This document shows, in pieces, positions 8,890 to 21,900 of a stretch of 64,000 nucleotides of DNA (position 1 is the first letter of the stretch; the number at the start of each line of letters is the position of its first letter). Origin of the DNA: Siphonodentalium dalli (taxonomy: Eukaryota > Mollusca > Scaphopoda > Gadilida > Siphonodentaliidae). The DNA lies in NCBI GenBank assembly GCA_032622095.1, contig CP136066.1:42049835-42113834 (forward strand), written 5' to 3'. Made by a program: the position numbers and the translations under genes. Below the pieces are notes generated by a model. That model was not told where the DNA came from and did no database searches. It saw nothing but the letters and a program-made list of their open reading frames with translations.

Positions 8890-11569
8890 CTTAGTGGAGA
8901 TTCGGTTGTATTTACTTCTCTCTACAATAAACTACAAGATTCACTTACAGATATAGCACCACCGTAAACCAGGTATCACATACCTGGATGATGTCAATAA
9001 TACATCAGAATGAATGGGAGGAATTCTCATGTAGATAATATGATAAATTTTATGTTTCTCGTCTTAATATGAGACAATTGAGACAACGATGGTGTGTCAA
9101 TACAAAGCAGGAATGTTTACACACCTTATGTCAGTCGGTGCTCCTATATATGTCAACCGACTCGACCCATTTCCCCATTTTTAGAGAGTTAATTGGATCT
9201 TCTTCTTTTTTTTGTTGCTTTTTTTTGTTTGGTTTTCCTAAATCAAATGTATTCACTGGTATAAAACTACACGCATGCATGATCTCGATCCCCACTGCCA
9301 AAATTGTTGCCAGTATATAGCTAAATATCTCGCTGAAGTATATGCTTAACAGCGTTAAAAAAACGGGTCAGTTTCAATATGCGCGCGATATTTGGTGTGA
9401 CCACTGTCCGCACAGAGATTTTTTTTTAAATTCACCAAGGCATATGATGTCATGAACAGCGGAGCTTATGTGCTGTAAATGTTCGTGGTACTGATATAGG
9501 GTTCATCGTGATTTTCGCGTGTTTCCGCTTGTAACTGAGACTGCAGATTGACTACAAATCTCATCTGAGATTATCGATTCATGGAATGTGTGCGAAAAAT
9601 GGTATACATATCTAAAATAAATGGAATAATTGACAAATCTACTCAGCTGTCATCATTTTGGGCACTGAAAATGGTGCATGGATTATAGAAAATAAGAACT
9701 ACATGAGTTTATTTAATATTTACTATATCATATTACCGAATATAGCATTGATTAATCAATCAATCATATATTCGGTAATATGCTACTGTAGATATTAAAG
9801 ATGGATTATATCTTTAAATAACAAATTTTAAATAGCTGCGTGGGTATAAAATAATAAATATGAATTGAAGACCCATGTGCGGAAAGGCTTCTATCAATTA
9901 ATATTGATTTTATTTCGAATATTTTATTGGGACCGTTCATTTGTCTATTTTTAGAACACACCATTCGGGTGATACCATATAGCGATAGAGAGCATTAGGC
10001 TGTTCCTATGGCTACGTACCGAACGTCAAATGTCCCAGATTGATTGGTTGTATTGTTTATTCCATAGTTATAAGCGATAATGAGTATAATTAATGTTTAT
10101 TTGTGAAAAAATTACACCATAAAATTGATGGTCTCTGTTAAGAGTAACCACTATTGTTCGTTAGCTAAACAACAACACCTTTTAAGACCAGAAAATATTC
10201 GAAATAAAATGAATATTAATCGATCGAAGCATTTCCGGACAGGAGTCTTCGATTCATATCTAATATTTTATACCCCAGTAACTATAATACATGTTTACAA
10301 AGAGATAATCCACCTTTAAATAAAATCGGGAATATTGTAAAAAATACAAACGGAAGTTCCACCGGAGAACGGAATTTTATCTCTGCTCAAAAACCGTGCT
10401 AGTGAAATTTCTTTGCCTCGAGTGGTTTTTTCTCTGGTGTAACCTCCGGTGATAATGACGATAAACTCCGCTCTATATTGCCAGAAATTTCTGCGCAATC
10501 TCTGCTGTTGTGAAAGTGGAAACTAAATTAAATTGAGCAGAATAAAATATAGTTGTGTGCGATGTTCCTGTGATAAATATCCCGTTTTATTTCCATTTAT
10601 TTCAACGGAATACAATTGTCACACACAATGCAAACACAGCCTATTGCCAATCATACTGAAATTTAAAGTAGAGTTCCAAGATTATGGAATCTGTCCTGAC
10701 CTCTGTTATGCAAGCTTATAGAAAATAGGTCCCAAATAAATCACTGCTTAATTGTGTTTTTCTTTTATTCACATAACCATTTATTTGTGAATGAAACAAG
10801 GTGTAGTAATTATGCTAAATATTGACCTAATTTACGAAAAGCGCAGCGTTTTACAAAAATTGGTCAAGTGCAGACTGCACTATACACAATGTTTTCCTTC
10901 TCAGAATTTATCATAAAATCAAAAGGCAAACGCAAGGTAGCGACATATATGTAAATAAACAAGAAAGAAATGATATAATGACAACAAGCTCTGTTCTGGT
11001 AATGCTATATTGCTATTGATGTGACATACTATTGCGTGATCTCCTCATTTAGAAATGCGTGGGCAATTTACTACGTAAGATTTATGATACAATCGTAGTA
11101 AAATCCTTATTTGGTTTGTGATGTAATTATATATGTTAATAAGTCATTTATTACATATCTATCAACGTAATTCGCATGATCGCACAAGTTTCCAGGCGTG
11201 TGATAATTCTCAGAATCGCACTAGTGCAATCTGTCGACGGAACTATTTCATTCAGTGTTGTTAGACTGGTTCTCGCCGTTACTATTTCTACTTTTTCAAT
11301 CACGACAATAAGGAAACAATAAGCGATCAAACGATGAGATGATTCATTCAAGTAGTTTCATTTCAAGAATATGTTTGTCAAGGCACAGAATTTAATTTCA
11401 AACGCATCATTAAAGATGGGTCAAGGTCACTCGCGGATAGACGGGCTCCCTGTCTGATTGTTGCGTTAACCCTAAAATGCCGTTAAAACTCAATTCAATT
11501 CACATTTTCTGTACCGGAGATGTTCGATTCTGAGTCAACTTACTATGATACGGAGATATGTAGTAAAAA

Positions 11570-11721
11570 TAGAACCGCATGAGTGTCTGGATTTTTACGA
11601 ATTATCGCACTCGATTTGTTGGCGGAACGCGATACATCTCGGTCCCGCACTCGAAGTATTGCTCCGCCAACAAATCTCGTGCGATAATTTCGTCAAAATC
11701 CAGACACTCGTGCGGTTCTAT
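11570..11721. repeat. Long imperfect palindrome
   Basis: The left arm (ATAGAACCGCATGAGTGTCT ... GATTTGTTGGCGGA) is matched inverted by TCCGCCAACAAATC ... AGACACTCGTGCGGTTCTAT. The loop is about 30 bp. It abuts the tandem repeat at 11725-12000. Confidence 0.75.
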
Positions 11722-11724
11722 CTA

Positions 11725-12000
11725 TTTAGAACACGCGCACACAATTTACTACGTACAATTTATATTACAATCGTAGTAAAATCCTTATTTGGTTTGTGAT
11801 GTAATTATATATGTTAATAAGTCATTTAGAACACGCGCACACAATTTACTACGTACAAATTACAATACAATCGGAATAAAATCCTTATTTGGTTTGTGAT
11901 GTAATTATATATGTTAATAAGTCATTTAGAACACGCGCACACAATTTACTACGTACAAATTACAATACAATCCTTATTTGGCGTGTGATGTAATTTGTTA
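11725..12000 (+). repeat. Three tandem units of about 100 bp
   Basis: The units run TTTAGAACACGCGCACACAA ... TACTACGTACAA ... AATCCTTATTTGGTTTGTGA ... TATGTTAATAAGTCA. The third is shortened. A diverged relative of part of the unit lies at about 11060-11145 (TTTACTACGTAAGATTTATG). Confidence 0.8.
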
Positions 12001-12699
12001 GATTGGGTGAAGAATTCAAATTAGTTGTCATTTTAATGCTTCTGGTCGCCATTCTGGTCGCCATCTTTGAAAAATCAGCTCTTTTCTTATATATTATGCC
12101 TTATATATGTCATCAGCATAATTATTACTGGTATAGTGTGATCCTGATAACAAATTATATCCACTCCGGTGTCGTGTGAACGGGATGTTTAAAATGCTAT
12201 TTATGCACATTTATTTAAAAACAAAAATTAATTTACGCATAATATTATGTTCTACTTATGAGAATATATCATCTTCAGTATGGAAGTTTTGTCCCTTACT
12301 CTAATTGTCTCATGTAAATTTACCCTGGTATTTTTAACAGAATTCACAATGGTATTTTTCCTCCGCTATTTGTTGTGATTTCACCATGGTATTTTTCACC
12401 CTGGTGATTTCAGCTTTGTATTTTCACCCTGGATTATTTACCCCAGTAATTTCAGCCTTGTGTGTCCATCGTGTCCACGATGGTGATGTCAACCTTGTAT
12501 TTCACAGAACCACCTGGAACCATGGTGAATTTAGTCATGTGTTTCACTCTTGTGATTTGGCATACGCAATTATATAGTAGTTTTACCCTGGTGTACCACG
12601 GTAGCTTTTAAATTGCTTAACATTTTAGTCAACTAATTGGGGGTCATGGGTCATTTAATTACCTAAGACGCGATCCTATCAACCGAAGTATTCCCACCA

Positions 12700-15440
12700 T
12701 CATACCATGCCTTGAGAAATGATAGAGGATCAGTCGGGGGCGGCGTATTCATTGCATGTCATGAAAACATAATTATCACAGAACAAACAGAATTCATCAC
12801 CGACTGTGAAATTGAATGGGCAAAGATATCACTCACAGGTAACAAAGACATCTACGTTGCCAGTTTTTACATGCCCCATAGGAAACTTGAAGTAGTAAAG
12901 AGCCTCGATAAATCAGTCAAGAAACTGGCAGCTAAAAGAGACCACAACTACATAATTGGTGGAGACTTCAACTGCCCAGATATAGACTGGGAGAAGATGA
13001 CAGTCAAAGAAGAAGCTCAAGACAGAGAGGTACAAACAGCTCTGCTAGATGTATGCATCAGGCATGGTCTATCACAGATGAATGAAGAGCCAACTAGGGA
13101 AAACAACATTTTGGACCTAGTACTGACAAACAACCCTTCGATAATGAAGAACTCCATTACAGTACCTGGGATATCAGACCATGCCATGATAGTAACAGAT
13201 TGTTACCCGAGACCTAAGAACCACAATAGGAAGAAGAAGAAAAACTACGTATTCAGCAAGGCAAACTGGACTATAATTAGTGAAGACGTAGAAAAGGTCA
13301 CCAAAGAGGTCACAACTAGAGCGGATACAAAAAAGGAATCGGTGGAATCGATATGGAAATACTTCCGAGACGAAATAAAGGAAATCATAGACAAAAGGGT
13401 ACCAACAGCCTCAAGTAGAAGAAGAGAACAACTCCCATGGATAAACAGGAAACTATCACGCATGCTTAGGAGGAAAGGGAAACTCTATCGTAAAGCGAAG
13501 ACATCGATGAAATGTGCAGGAACGAAATGAGGAAGGCAGAACGATCACACATACAAGAGATCATCAAAGAAAGCTCGGAGAAAAAGAACAGCAAACCATT
13601 CTGGAAATTCTTGAAGTCCAAGAAGAGAGACACCACTGGGATACCACCTCTCAAAAAGGGTACCACACTCACGGACAACAGCGCAGAGAAAGCAGCATTA
13701 TTGAATGAACAGTTTCAATCAGTATTCAACAAAGATCTAAAGAATACACCCACTGCAAAACCATCAAGCAGTATACCAGACATTGCAGATATCAACATCA
13801 AAGAGGTAGGGGTTTACAAACTCCTAAAAGATATAAAAACATCTAAAGCCCTAGGCCCAGACGGTATACCAAACCAAGTTCTCAAGATTTGCGCTAACCA
13901 CATAGCTCCTGCTCTAACAGCCATCTTCCAGCTATCACTGGACACAGGAGAACTCCCAACTGACTGGCGCAGTGCAAATATATCTCCCATCTACAAAAAA
14001 GGTGACGTACACAACCCAGAGAACTACCGCCCTGTCTCACTCACATCAGTACCCTGCAAAATTCTAGAACACATCATCTGCAGGCACATCAGAGACCACC
14101 TGGATGAACACAAAATACTGACCGACAAAAACCACGGATTCAGATATGGCCACTCATGCGTCACACAGCTAGTCAATGTCACAGAGGATCTCCTACAAAA
14201 CCTGGACAAAAACAAACAAACAGATATAGCCATCCTTGACTTCTCAATTTCTCAAAGGCCTTCGATACAGTGCCACACAAGGGCCTCCTATACAAGCTGC
14301 AGAACTATGGCATAAATGTCACAACACACAAATGGCTGGAAAATTTCCTCACAAAAAGAGAGATGAGAGTGGTACTCGAAGGAGAAGCGTCACAAAACGT
14401 ACCAGTGGAGTCCGGAGTACCACAGGGAAAAGTACTGGGACCATTACTATTCCTTTGCCATGTGAACGACCTACCGAAAGCCGTAACCTCAGAGGTAAAA
14501 TTATTTGCGGACGATTGCCTCCTCTATAGAGAAATCAGAGACCAGTCAGACCACCATGCACTACAGAAAGACCTCTCCTCGCTAGAAATATGGGCTGACC
14601 AATGGGGGATGCGCTTCAACGCTAAAAAATGTTACATCATGTCTACAAAGGGCAAATCAACCCACATGTACCAGCTAGACAATCACATCCTTCAGTCGGT
14701 AGATGAAACACCATATCTAGGACTGACTTTTACCAACAATCTAACCTGGTCATCCCATATAAATAAAATTGTCAAAAGAGCCAACAGCACCCTGGGATTC
14801 CTTAAAAGAAACATCAGCAAAGCCGATAAAAAACACAAGAAACTGGCTTACGAGTCCATGGTAAGATCTACACTCGAATACGGGGCAGAAATATGGGATC
14901 CATACTTGCAGAAGGACATAGACAACATCGAAAGAGTACAGAAAAAAGCTGCAAGATTCATCACCAGCAATTACAAGAACAGAGAAAAGGGTGCAGTTAC
15001 CGAAATGATGGAAATAGAAGGACTGACACCAATGAAGATAAGAAGAGAAGTGAAAAGGATGACACTGTTTAGGAAGATAGTAGAGGGGTTGGTTCCGGCT
15101 ATACATACACATAACCTATTAACACCAAGGAGCAAGGACAAACGAAAAATAACTGCCAAAAAATTCCCAGGATTTGAAACAACAAACATTATTGAGTCGC
15201 ACGAGTGTACTAACTCGCTTTCTTACGAAATAATAAGGACAAATACAGCTCAATATAAGAACTCATTCTTTGTGAAAACAATCATCGAATGGAACCACCT
15301 GGAGGATACGGACAGCGCATGTGATTCAACATCGATACCAACATTAACAGCAAATTAAGTCGTCCAACGGTGCACCTACAGCCAAATCAAGGCTACTACA
15401 CCGAACTACATACAGATACAGAACCGAAACAAGAGTTATT
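12700..15440 (+). mobile_element. 5'-truncated non-LTR retrotransposon (CR1/Jockey-like LINE)
   Basis: The insertion holds most of an ORF2: an endonuclease from about 12712 and a reverse transcriptase to 15358, then a short 3' UTR. The first third of the endonuclease and all of ORF1 are missing, the usual 5' truncation of target-primed insertion. The 3' boundary is uncertain (about 15440-15520); no clear target duplication or tail was seen. It ends some 400-480 bp before the NAA20 start codon, in that gene's 5' flank. Confidence 0.92.
12712..15358 (+). pseudogene. LINE ORF2: endonuclease and reverse transcriptase, disrupted
   Basis: Three frames in succession carry one protein. At 12712-13530 is an exonuclease-endonuclease-phosphatase domain, with GGDFNCPDIDW and later GISDHAMIV, the Asn and Asp/His residues of the active site. 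At 13512-14315 and 14270-15358 is the reverse transcriptase, with GPDGIP, YRPVSLTS, GVPQGKVLGPLLF and the catalytic FADD box (the first position F instead of Y is common). Breaks: a shift near 13490-13515, probably with a small deletion, and a second near 14250 where a short direct duplication (TTTCTCAA beside TTCTCAA) puts KAFDT out of frame. The C-terminal part (WDPYLQKDI, RVQKKAARF) is typical of CR1/Jockey-clade elements. As it stands it cannot make a complete enzyme. Confidence 0.93.
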
Positions 15441-15619
15441 TCTTAAATAACTATGACAACTTGTATTAACTGTTCGTATTTTAGTCATAACTGAATAGAG
15501 TGTACTCAGGATTCTAAATGGAGTAGACCCGAACGTTGTAAGCTAAAAACTGCACGTTTAATACTCCGGTCTGCAGATATAGCTATGTGGCAAAATACCT
15601 TATCGCAATAATAAATAGC

Positions 15620-15917
15620 TCAAAAATCACTTAAATAGTTCAAAAACCACCCGAAGTGTGTGTCAATTTGAATAGTAAAGTAAAACCATTCCAACCCCCA
15701 AACACACACCGCATATTGAAACTTATTGTTTACCTTAAAAGTCGACAAGTCGTCACGTGATGAGAGATTATAACCCGGCTGATCTCGGGCCTTTAGCTTA
15801 CAGCAACTCTCCGTCGCTACCGATTTGGGAATCGAGTGCACCTTTTTATCCAGACAAGCATGTTTTTGTCGTAAAAATGATCCGCTGCACGCTTTGTGCG
15901 AAGTCTCACAAAGCGAT
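15620..15917 (+). promoter_or_regulatory. Presumed NAA20 promoter and 5' UTR
   Basis: This stretch lies between the LINE remnant and the NAA20 start codon. A palindromic E-box CACGTG is at 15754-15759. No convincing TATA box is present, as is common for housekeeping genes. The transcription start cannot be placed from sequence. The 145-codon minus-strand frame over this region overlaps the coding exon and is probably a shadow. Confidence 0.35.
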
Positions 15918-18900
15918 ATGACCACCATCCGACCTTTCACATGTGAAGATTTGTTCAAGTTCAACAATGTGTAAGTTACCATTATAATTATTTCTCTTTT
16001 TGAAGTTAAACTAAAAGTAGCCCATTTTCGTGCAAAATAGATCGTGCACACATCCAAAACTGCCTACGACTACGTAGTCCGTTTTGTCTATTATAGACGG
16101 TGGGCAAATCTTGAAAAAGCAAGATTCACTGAGGAATTGTTTCCAGACATTAAATGCTCCCAGCAAACAATAAAAGAATACATTCATTAGAGACATTACT
16201 AGTACCTCCCTCGAAATGTCGCTCGTAAGCTGACTTCCGTTATTCTAAAAAAGGCAATCAGACCATGGACCTGGAGCGGTGTGTTGCATTCTATTGAATC
16301 ACATGACGATCGATCTTTCGAGATGTATTTGGATGTTGCCCTAAAATGAAACCCGAATAAATAAGCTGTCGTTTAGTGTTCAAATTAGAGGTGCCACGAT
16401 TATTGATTTTGATAATCGATAATCGGTTGTCAATAATCGACTATAATCGATTAATCGTACCTAATAACTTCAGTGGAAGATTTCCGTAATATGGCCTATT
16501 GGCTGGGGGCTGGTTAAATGCACTGTCGCTGATTGTGGCATCGGCTGATGTAATTTTTTACATTAATAAAGTGCATCATAAACCACTGTTAATGACAAAT
16601 GAACACAATGTATTGAATACCACCACAGTTCTCGGCGATGTTATGATTATAATATTTGTGAGTTCATTTGAACGAACATTGCGATTGATTTCAGTTATGA
16701 ATAGCCAAACATACAAACAATATAAAAGTAGGAAAGTTAGAAACTATAAGTTTCATCAAACATCCAGTGCGTGGTTAACAATCACAAACGTGTGCCCCCA
16801 CCCGCAAATTACAGGACTTAGAACAAGTTAAGTATGATACACGATAACCTGTATTAGTAACATCTAAGGTGACAGTCGGCACATTTCAAAGCCATAGTGC
16901 CACCTGTCAAGTTTAAATTTATATACAACGACGTCGCCATAAGTTCAAAGCTGCAGTGCCACCGATTTGTAGAATATACAATGGGCCGAAGAGTAACCAT
17001 GTCGCATCATCAAATGAACTGCCGAGTGTTTGCAACATAAGTTAGTAGTACTCATGTTGTCGGAATCTCTTTGATTAAATTGATGTTGTTAACCCTTCGG
17101 TTGTAGATTAAACTGTGTAAAAGAAACACCGTATTCAATAATACCCGGCATTTTCCGACCTCTGAAATAAATAACGCAGATTAATCGACTATGGCAATGG
17201 TAATCGATTATCGGCTTTATCAATGGTTCATCGATTATACGATTAATCGTGGCACCCCTAGTTCAAATAAATTGCCGCGATCAATTATTCTGGAACCTGC
17301 TTAAAGAATTTTTCGAAAATTAGTCAGACACAGTAATTGGTCAATAACGAGAAACGCTGGATAAAAACTTATCTTTTAGACAGAAAAAAATTTATTTACT
17401 CTCGTGTCTGGAATAAAAGTGCAGTCTGGAATATAAGTGCAGGGTGGAAAAACCGACCAGAATTAATATAAGTGCAGACTTGAATATAAGTGCAGGGTGG
17501 AAATTTTTATGGAAATGCAGGATATCAAAATTGTGTTTCTAAATTGTGTTAATATAATTTAATTAGCAAATTGGCCGGTTTCACATCGAAATATGTGATA
17601 CAAAATCCCAGTACTGCGAACAACAATCATATGTTCATTAGCAATACACCGATAGCCGGTCGGTATTAGCAGAATTAATAGCACAATTTGGATTACCCCC
17701 CTGGATTGCATTGCTAAAGTTGTATCTACATAATGACGTAGTGTCACGGGATTCCGGCACGTGGTTATCGATTTTTCTGTATGACGTATGTGCGCGCGGT
17801 ACAAATGCATACTTCCATTGGTTAATTTATAGCGGAATCCCGGTTCCTGCATATTGATTTGTTTTGGTCCTTCACACGGCACATGGGCATGTCTGCGGAT
17901 TAAATATACCGATTAGGATCGGAATTTAATCCCCGTGGTAATTCATAGCAAGCTCTGAATTGCTGCGTGATTTATCTTCAAAAATACTGCAAATGTATTT
18001 GTAATCGAGAGCATTGCGCTCTGCATGTTTTAAATCCATGTTCCCACCGGCACCTATGTTTCGGGAGTCCCGCGGAACTTCGACTCATTCAATCGGCTCC
18101 CTGTCAACAATATTACTATTCTGTTGACACTTACTAGTACCGTGCAGAGATTTTATAAACAACACTCGATCAAGATTTGTTGTGGGGGAAAACAAAATCG
18201 CCTGTCAAGACCTGTCTTCCAAAATCACAATAGACACAATACACAAAATTAAATAAACGTGCAGACTGGAATAAGCTTCGTGCAGGGTGGAAAATCTTCC
18301 GAGATTTAATAAACGTGCATGCACGTTTATTCCAGACACGAGAGTACCTGCCGCACTGTAACAGGCTCTCCGGGGCCCGGTCGGATTAATGCGGAATTAG
18401 AGTAATGGCTTAATAAAAATTATAGCGGCTTTAAATAGACAAATTAGTATGACAAGTGGAATAATTCACTGAATAGTTTTCACTTCCGCTTTTGAAATCC
18501 TGAAGTAAACCACGTTCATGACCGGGACGCTTTTAACGAAGCAAAAGCTATATTAATTGAATATTAACAATATATTTCACTTGTTTATTTTGTGGTAGGT
18601 GAAGCTAAACATTGAATACGTATATTCTGAGTGCCATGACCTTGTTCCCATTGTCTACGACACAACTTATCAATTGTTGTCATTACAGTTATCAGTTTCA
18701 CACCTGAGTACAGGTCTGGTCAAAACAGCTGATCGCTACAGGTGTTTGATTAGATTTTATTTTGATAGCATTCATATACATGTTGAAAGTGTAATGTTAC
18801 ACAAAATAGTATAACATTATGTGTATATGAACTGTATGTATAACATAACTAAAATTGGTTTCTATATATTATACTGTGATGTACAGTATAATATATGTAA

Positions 18901-21900
18901 TAATCTCATTTAAAGCTGTGATGCGTAAAAGTATAGTTGTGACAGTACAGAATATTGAAAATCAGTTGCGTGCACTCACATTCTTGGAGTTCGAAAGAAT
19001 TGAAAGGCAATATTATCACATCAAGGACATTCAATCTTGAGTTTAATTCATATAATTTAACTGCATCATCATTCTGCATTTCAGATATATATACATTCTT
19101 CGCAAAATGTTGCAATTATCTTTTGATTTTTAATGTTTGTCTCACTTGTCTGCCACTTGCCCCTCATGGCACATTCATAACTGACAATTAATTTCATCAT
19201 ATTTCAGCAGAACATAACCTTAAGTAAGACAAAGACACAATATTACCTACATGTAACTAAATGAATCCTGGTGTGTTCTATATCATGGGTTTGACTTTGG
19301 AGCATTTCTCGAAATATGAATTTCTCAAGTATTAAAAGTTTTTAAAAACTGAAATTGTTTCAAAGTCAAATTTTCTAACTTAGACCAATTCTAAGTTAGG
19401 AAACTCAATCAAATGGTTATGTTTATGTTCTAAATTACTAGAATTTGCAAAATATACCAAAAAATCTCAAAAACGAAAAAGCATGTTATGTTGCTTCATA
19501 CATGAACAGAACAAAACTCAACAACAGATAAACAGTTACTAGTATTCCGTTATAACAGTAGTGAATAAAGTATTATTGTAGAAAATTGTAAATGAGAAAA
19601 CACAGTACCAGAGCTCTCATTCAACTTATAGTGAAGAACGGAAGACAACAACAACAATTATAGACTGATTGACATACATTTTAGTATGATTTAAACAGTT
19701 ATCGATTACGGCAATACCACGGACAAAGCGAATTTTGAATTGTCTTTTATTAGTTGTATCTGTAGATATTGCTGTGCAGGAACCTTTCAGGTATATAGAC
19801 TCACTGGTCCAGGTGCTACCGCGGCCGAGTGACTTTATAATCCTGTGGTGACTCCAGTAGCATTATTTAACATGCACACACTGAGGCGAGTACACCTTAG
19901 CCATTATTCTGACAAACTTGTTATTTGATTTCATTGGTTAAATCATTAAGCTGTAAATTCGCGAAAAAAATAATGCGCCCTTTTTTATCACAATTGTTCT
20001 GACAAGTTGAAGCAAGACGTCCGATTTTTGTTGATTTTGATTTGAAAGTCCTCAATATAAGAGGCAATCTTTTTCAAGCCAATAACAGCTCCCGGTTGAC
20101 CTACATCATGCCATGAATCTCTACTAACTATGGCTAACACCCGTAGAGTGGATCATTTTCCACCAGTACAAAACCTGAGAATTTTTTAAGTCGAAAAAAT
20201 AGCATGGGGAATATATTTCTTAGTTATTACTGGTTCCTTAATATGTACTTCACTATAGGTGAAGATCCAAACTCGAAAATCTGGGTAATTAATTTAATGT
20301 TTATTGCGATATCGGCTCACAAAAGTCACAGAAAAACTTGCAATTTCAAACTGGGACCACCTCCTAATGTGAATTAGATTATTGAGGAACAAGTAACTCG
20401 AAATTGGACGATTTAAGTGACTTTGTGAGCGATTTAGTTTTATGGAATTTCTCCTGGGTAATTAATTCAATGTTTATTGCGATATCGGCTCACTAAAGTC
20501 CAAGAAAAACATGCAATTTCAAACTGGGACCACCCCCTAATGTGAAGTAGATTATTGAGGAACAAGTAGTAACAAAGATACATATTCCCTGCCTTGTTTG
20601 TTCAATGTTATAAAGTTCCCTGTCAAAACTGGTCAGAACATCAAAAAGTTTCAAGGTTTTGTACTGTGCAATATGATCTCTATGGGTGTTAGAATGATCA
20701 ACCGTTGACTGGAATATAGTCATGTGAGAATTGAATTGTAAATTGAAAATGGGTCACTCTTAAGGAATACTGTTGAAGACCGGCGGATTAGAAATAATGC
20801 TGGACGAACGTGCCGTTCATCGCCTGTCCTCTTTTACATGTAGGGGGACCTGGTATTGGTGATGTCTTTTCCTCACTGTCTGTAGGGACCAGATCAAAGA
20901 CATCTTAGTGAAAATATAACATCGAAAATGACTGATAATATGAGAAGAGGGCATCCTATATAGTATGATAATTTTGACATCGGATTCATGTTTCTCATAA
21001 TTAGCACCTATTGAAGTATACAATAGTGGTAAAATGTCATATTTGAAAACTCTTGCACGGTGGCCGGTGGGGAATCACATGGTTTCGAGGTTGGTATCAC
21101 AAATTGAAAATGGCCGAGGTGAGTGCAAACATACAAAAACATAATATACATGTACATGTATGAGAAACTATCACAAAGTGACAAAACAGCAATTTGACTG
21201 TTTTTAAAACAAGTTGAAATACTCAGTAGTTTTCTATAACATTCTGACCAAAGTCAGATTCATGGAATACACCTGTCCATACATCACGATACATCTAGGT
21301 GAATCTTTCGTCTGACAACATTGTTCAGATTAGTGCAAACAACTGAATTTGAACACAAATGTGGTGTCAGCTTGTTTGAAAAATAGTATGCCATACATGA
21401 ATGCTCGTAGCTGCCAAACTACTATGTAATATATCATTATCCTAGTTTATTACCCTTTTCCTAATGCGTGAATGTGTGATGCTCTTCTACTTGAAAGGCT
21501 GCAATTGAAAAACAGGTCGCACCAAAATTTTATGTAGGTCTCTTGATAACTGATTCTCACCTTAATTACATGTATTGCTCAATCAAGTCCCAAAATGAGA
21601 CATTTAAAATTATCAGTTCAATGAGTTGTCCATCTGTGACCTGCCATATCAAATCCAATCGGAAGTCGGGATGTTTTACCCTGTGCCAATGCATTCTCTT
21701 ATATATGCGAGTCGACCATAGGTCGCCTCGCATATATAAGAGAATGCATTGGCCTTACAATATTTTACAATTTTAATAATTTTTTCTTGTATTCTTTAAC
21801 AATTTTATAATTTCACCCATACAGAGCCCCAGACAAACATGAGCAGACGACACTCTTCTATTTGCTTCTATATATGTATGGGGCTCCCTGCAGGGTAATG

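Larger units (their letters stand above)
8890..12699. other. Intergenic region between the C4orf33-like gene and NAA20
   Basis: 5' flank of the C4orf33-like gene, no recognised exon. It holds a short palindrome (9729-9782, arms CATATTACCGAATATA), a longer one (11570-11721), a tandem repeat (11725-12000) and a tract near 12330-12600 with degenerate repeats of CACCCTGGTATTTTTC-like units. No TATA or CpG-rich promoter stands out. Confidence 0.5.

Noticed and set aside
15620-16057. 145-codon minus-strand gene over the NAA20 first exon
   Set aside because: It is antisense to a well supported coding exon, has no recognisable domain, and lies in the presumed promoter.
16499-16831. 110-codon frame inside the hAT element
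   Set aside because: Shows none of the hAT transposase motifs (no DDE region, no C-terminal dimerisation pattern) and is too short.
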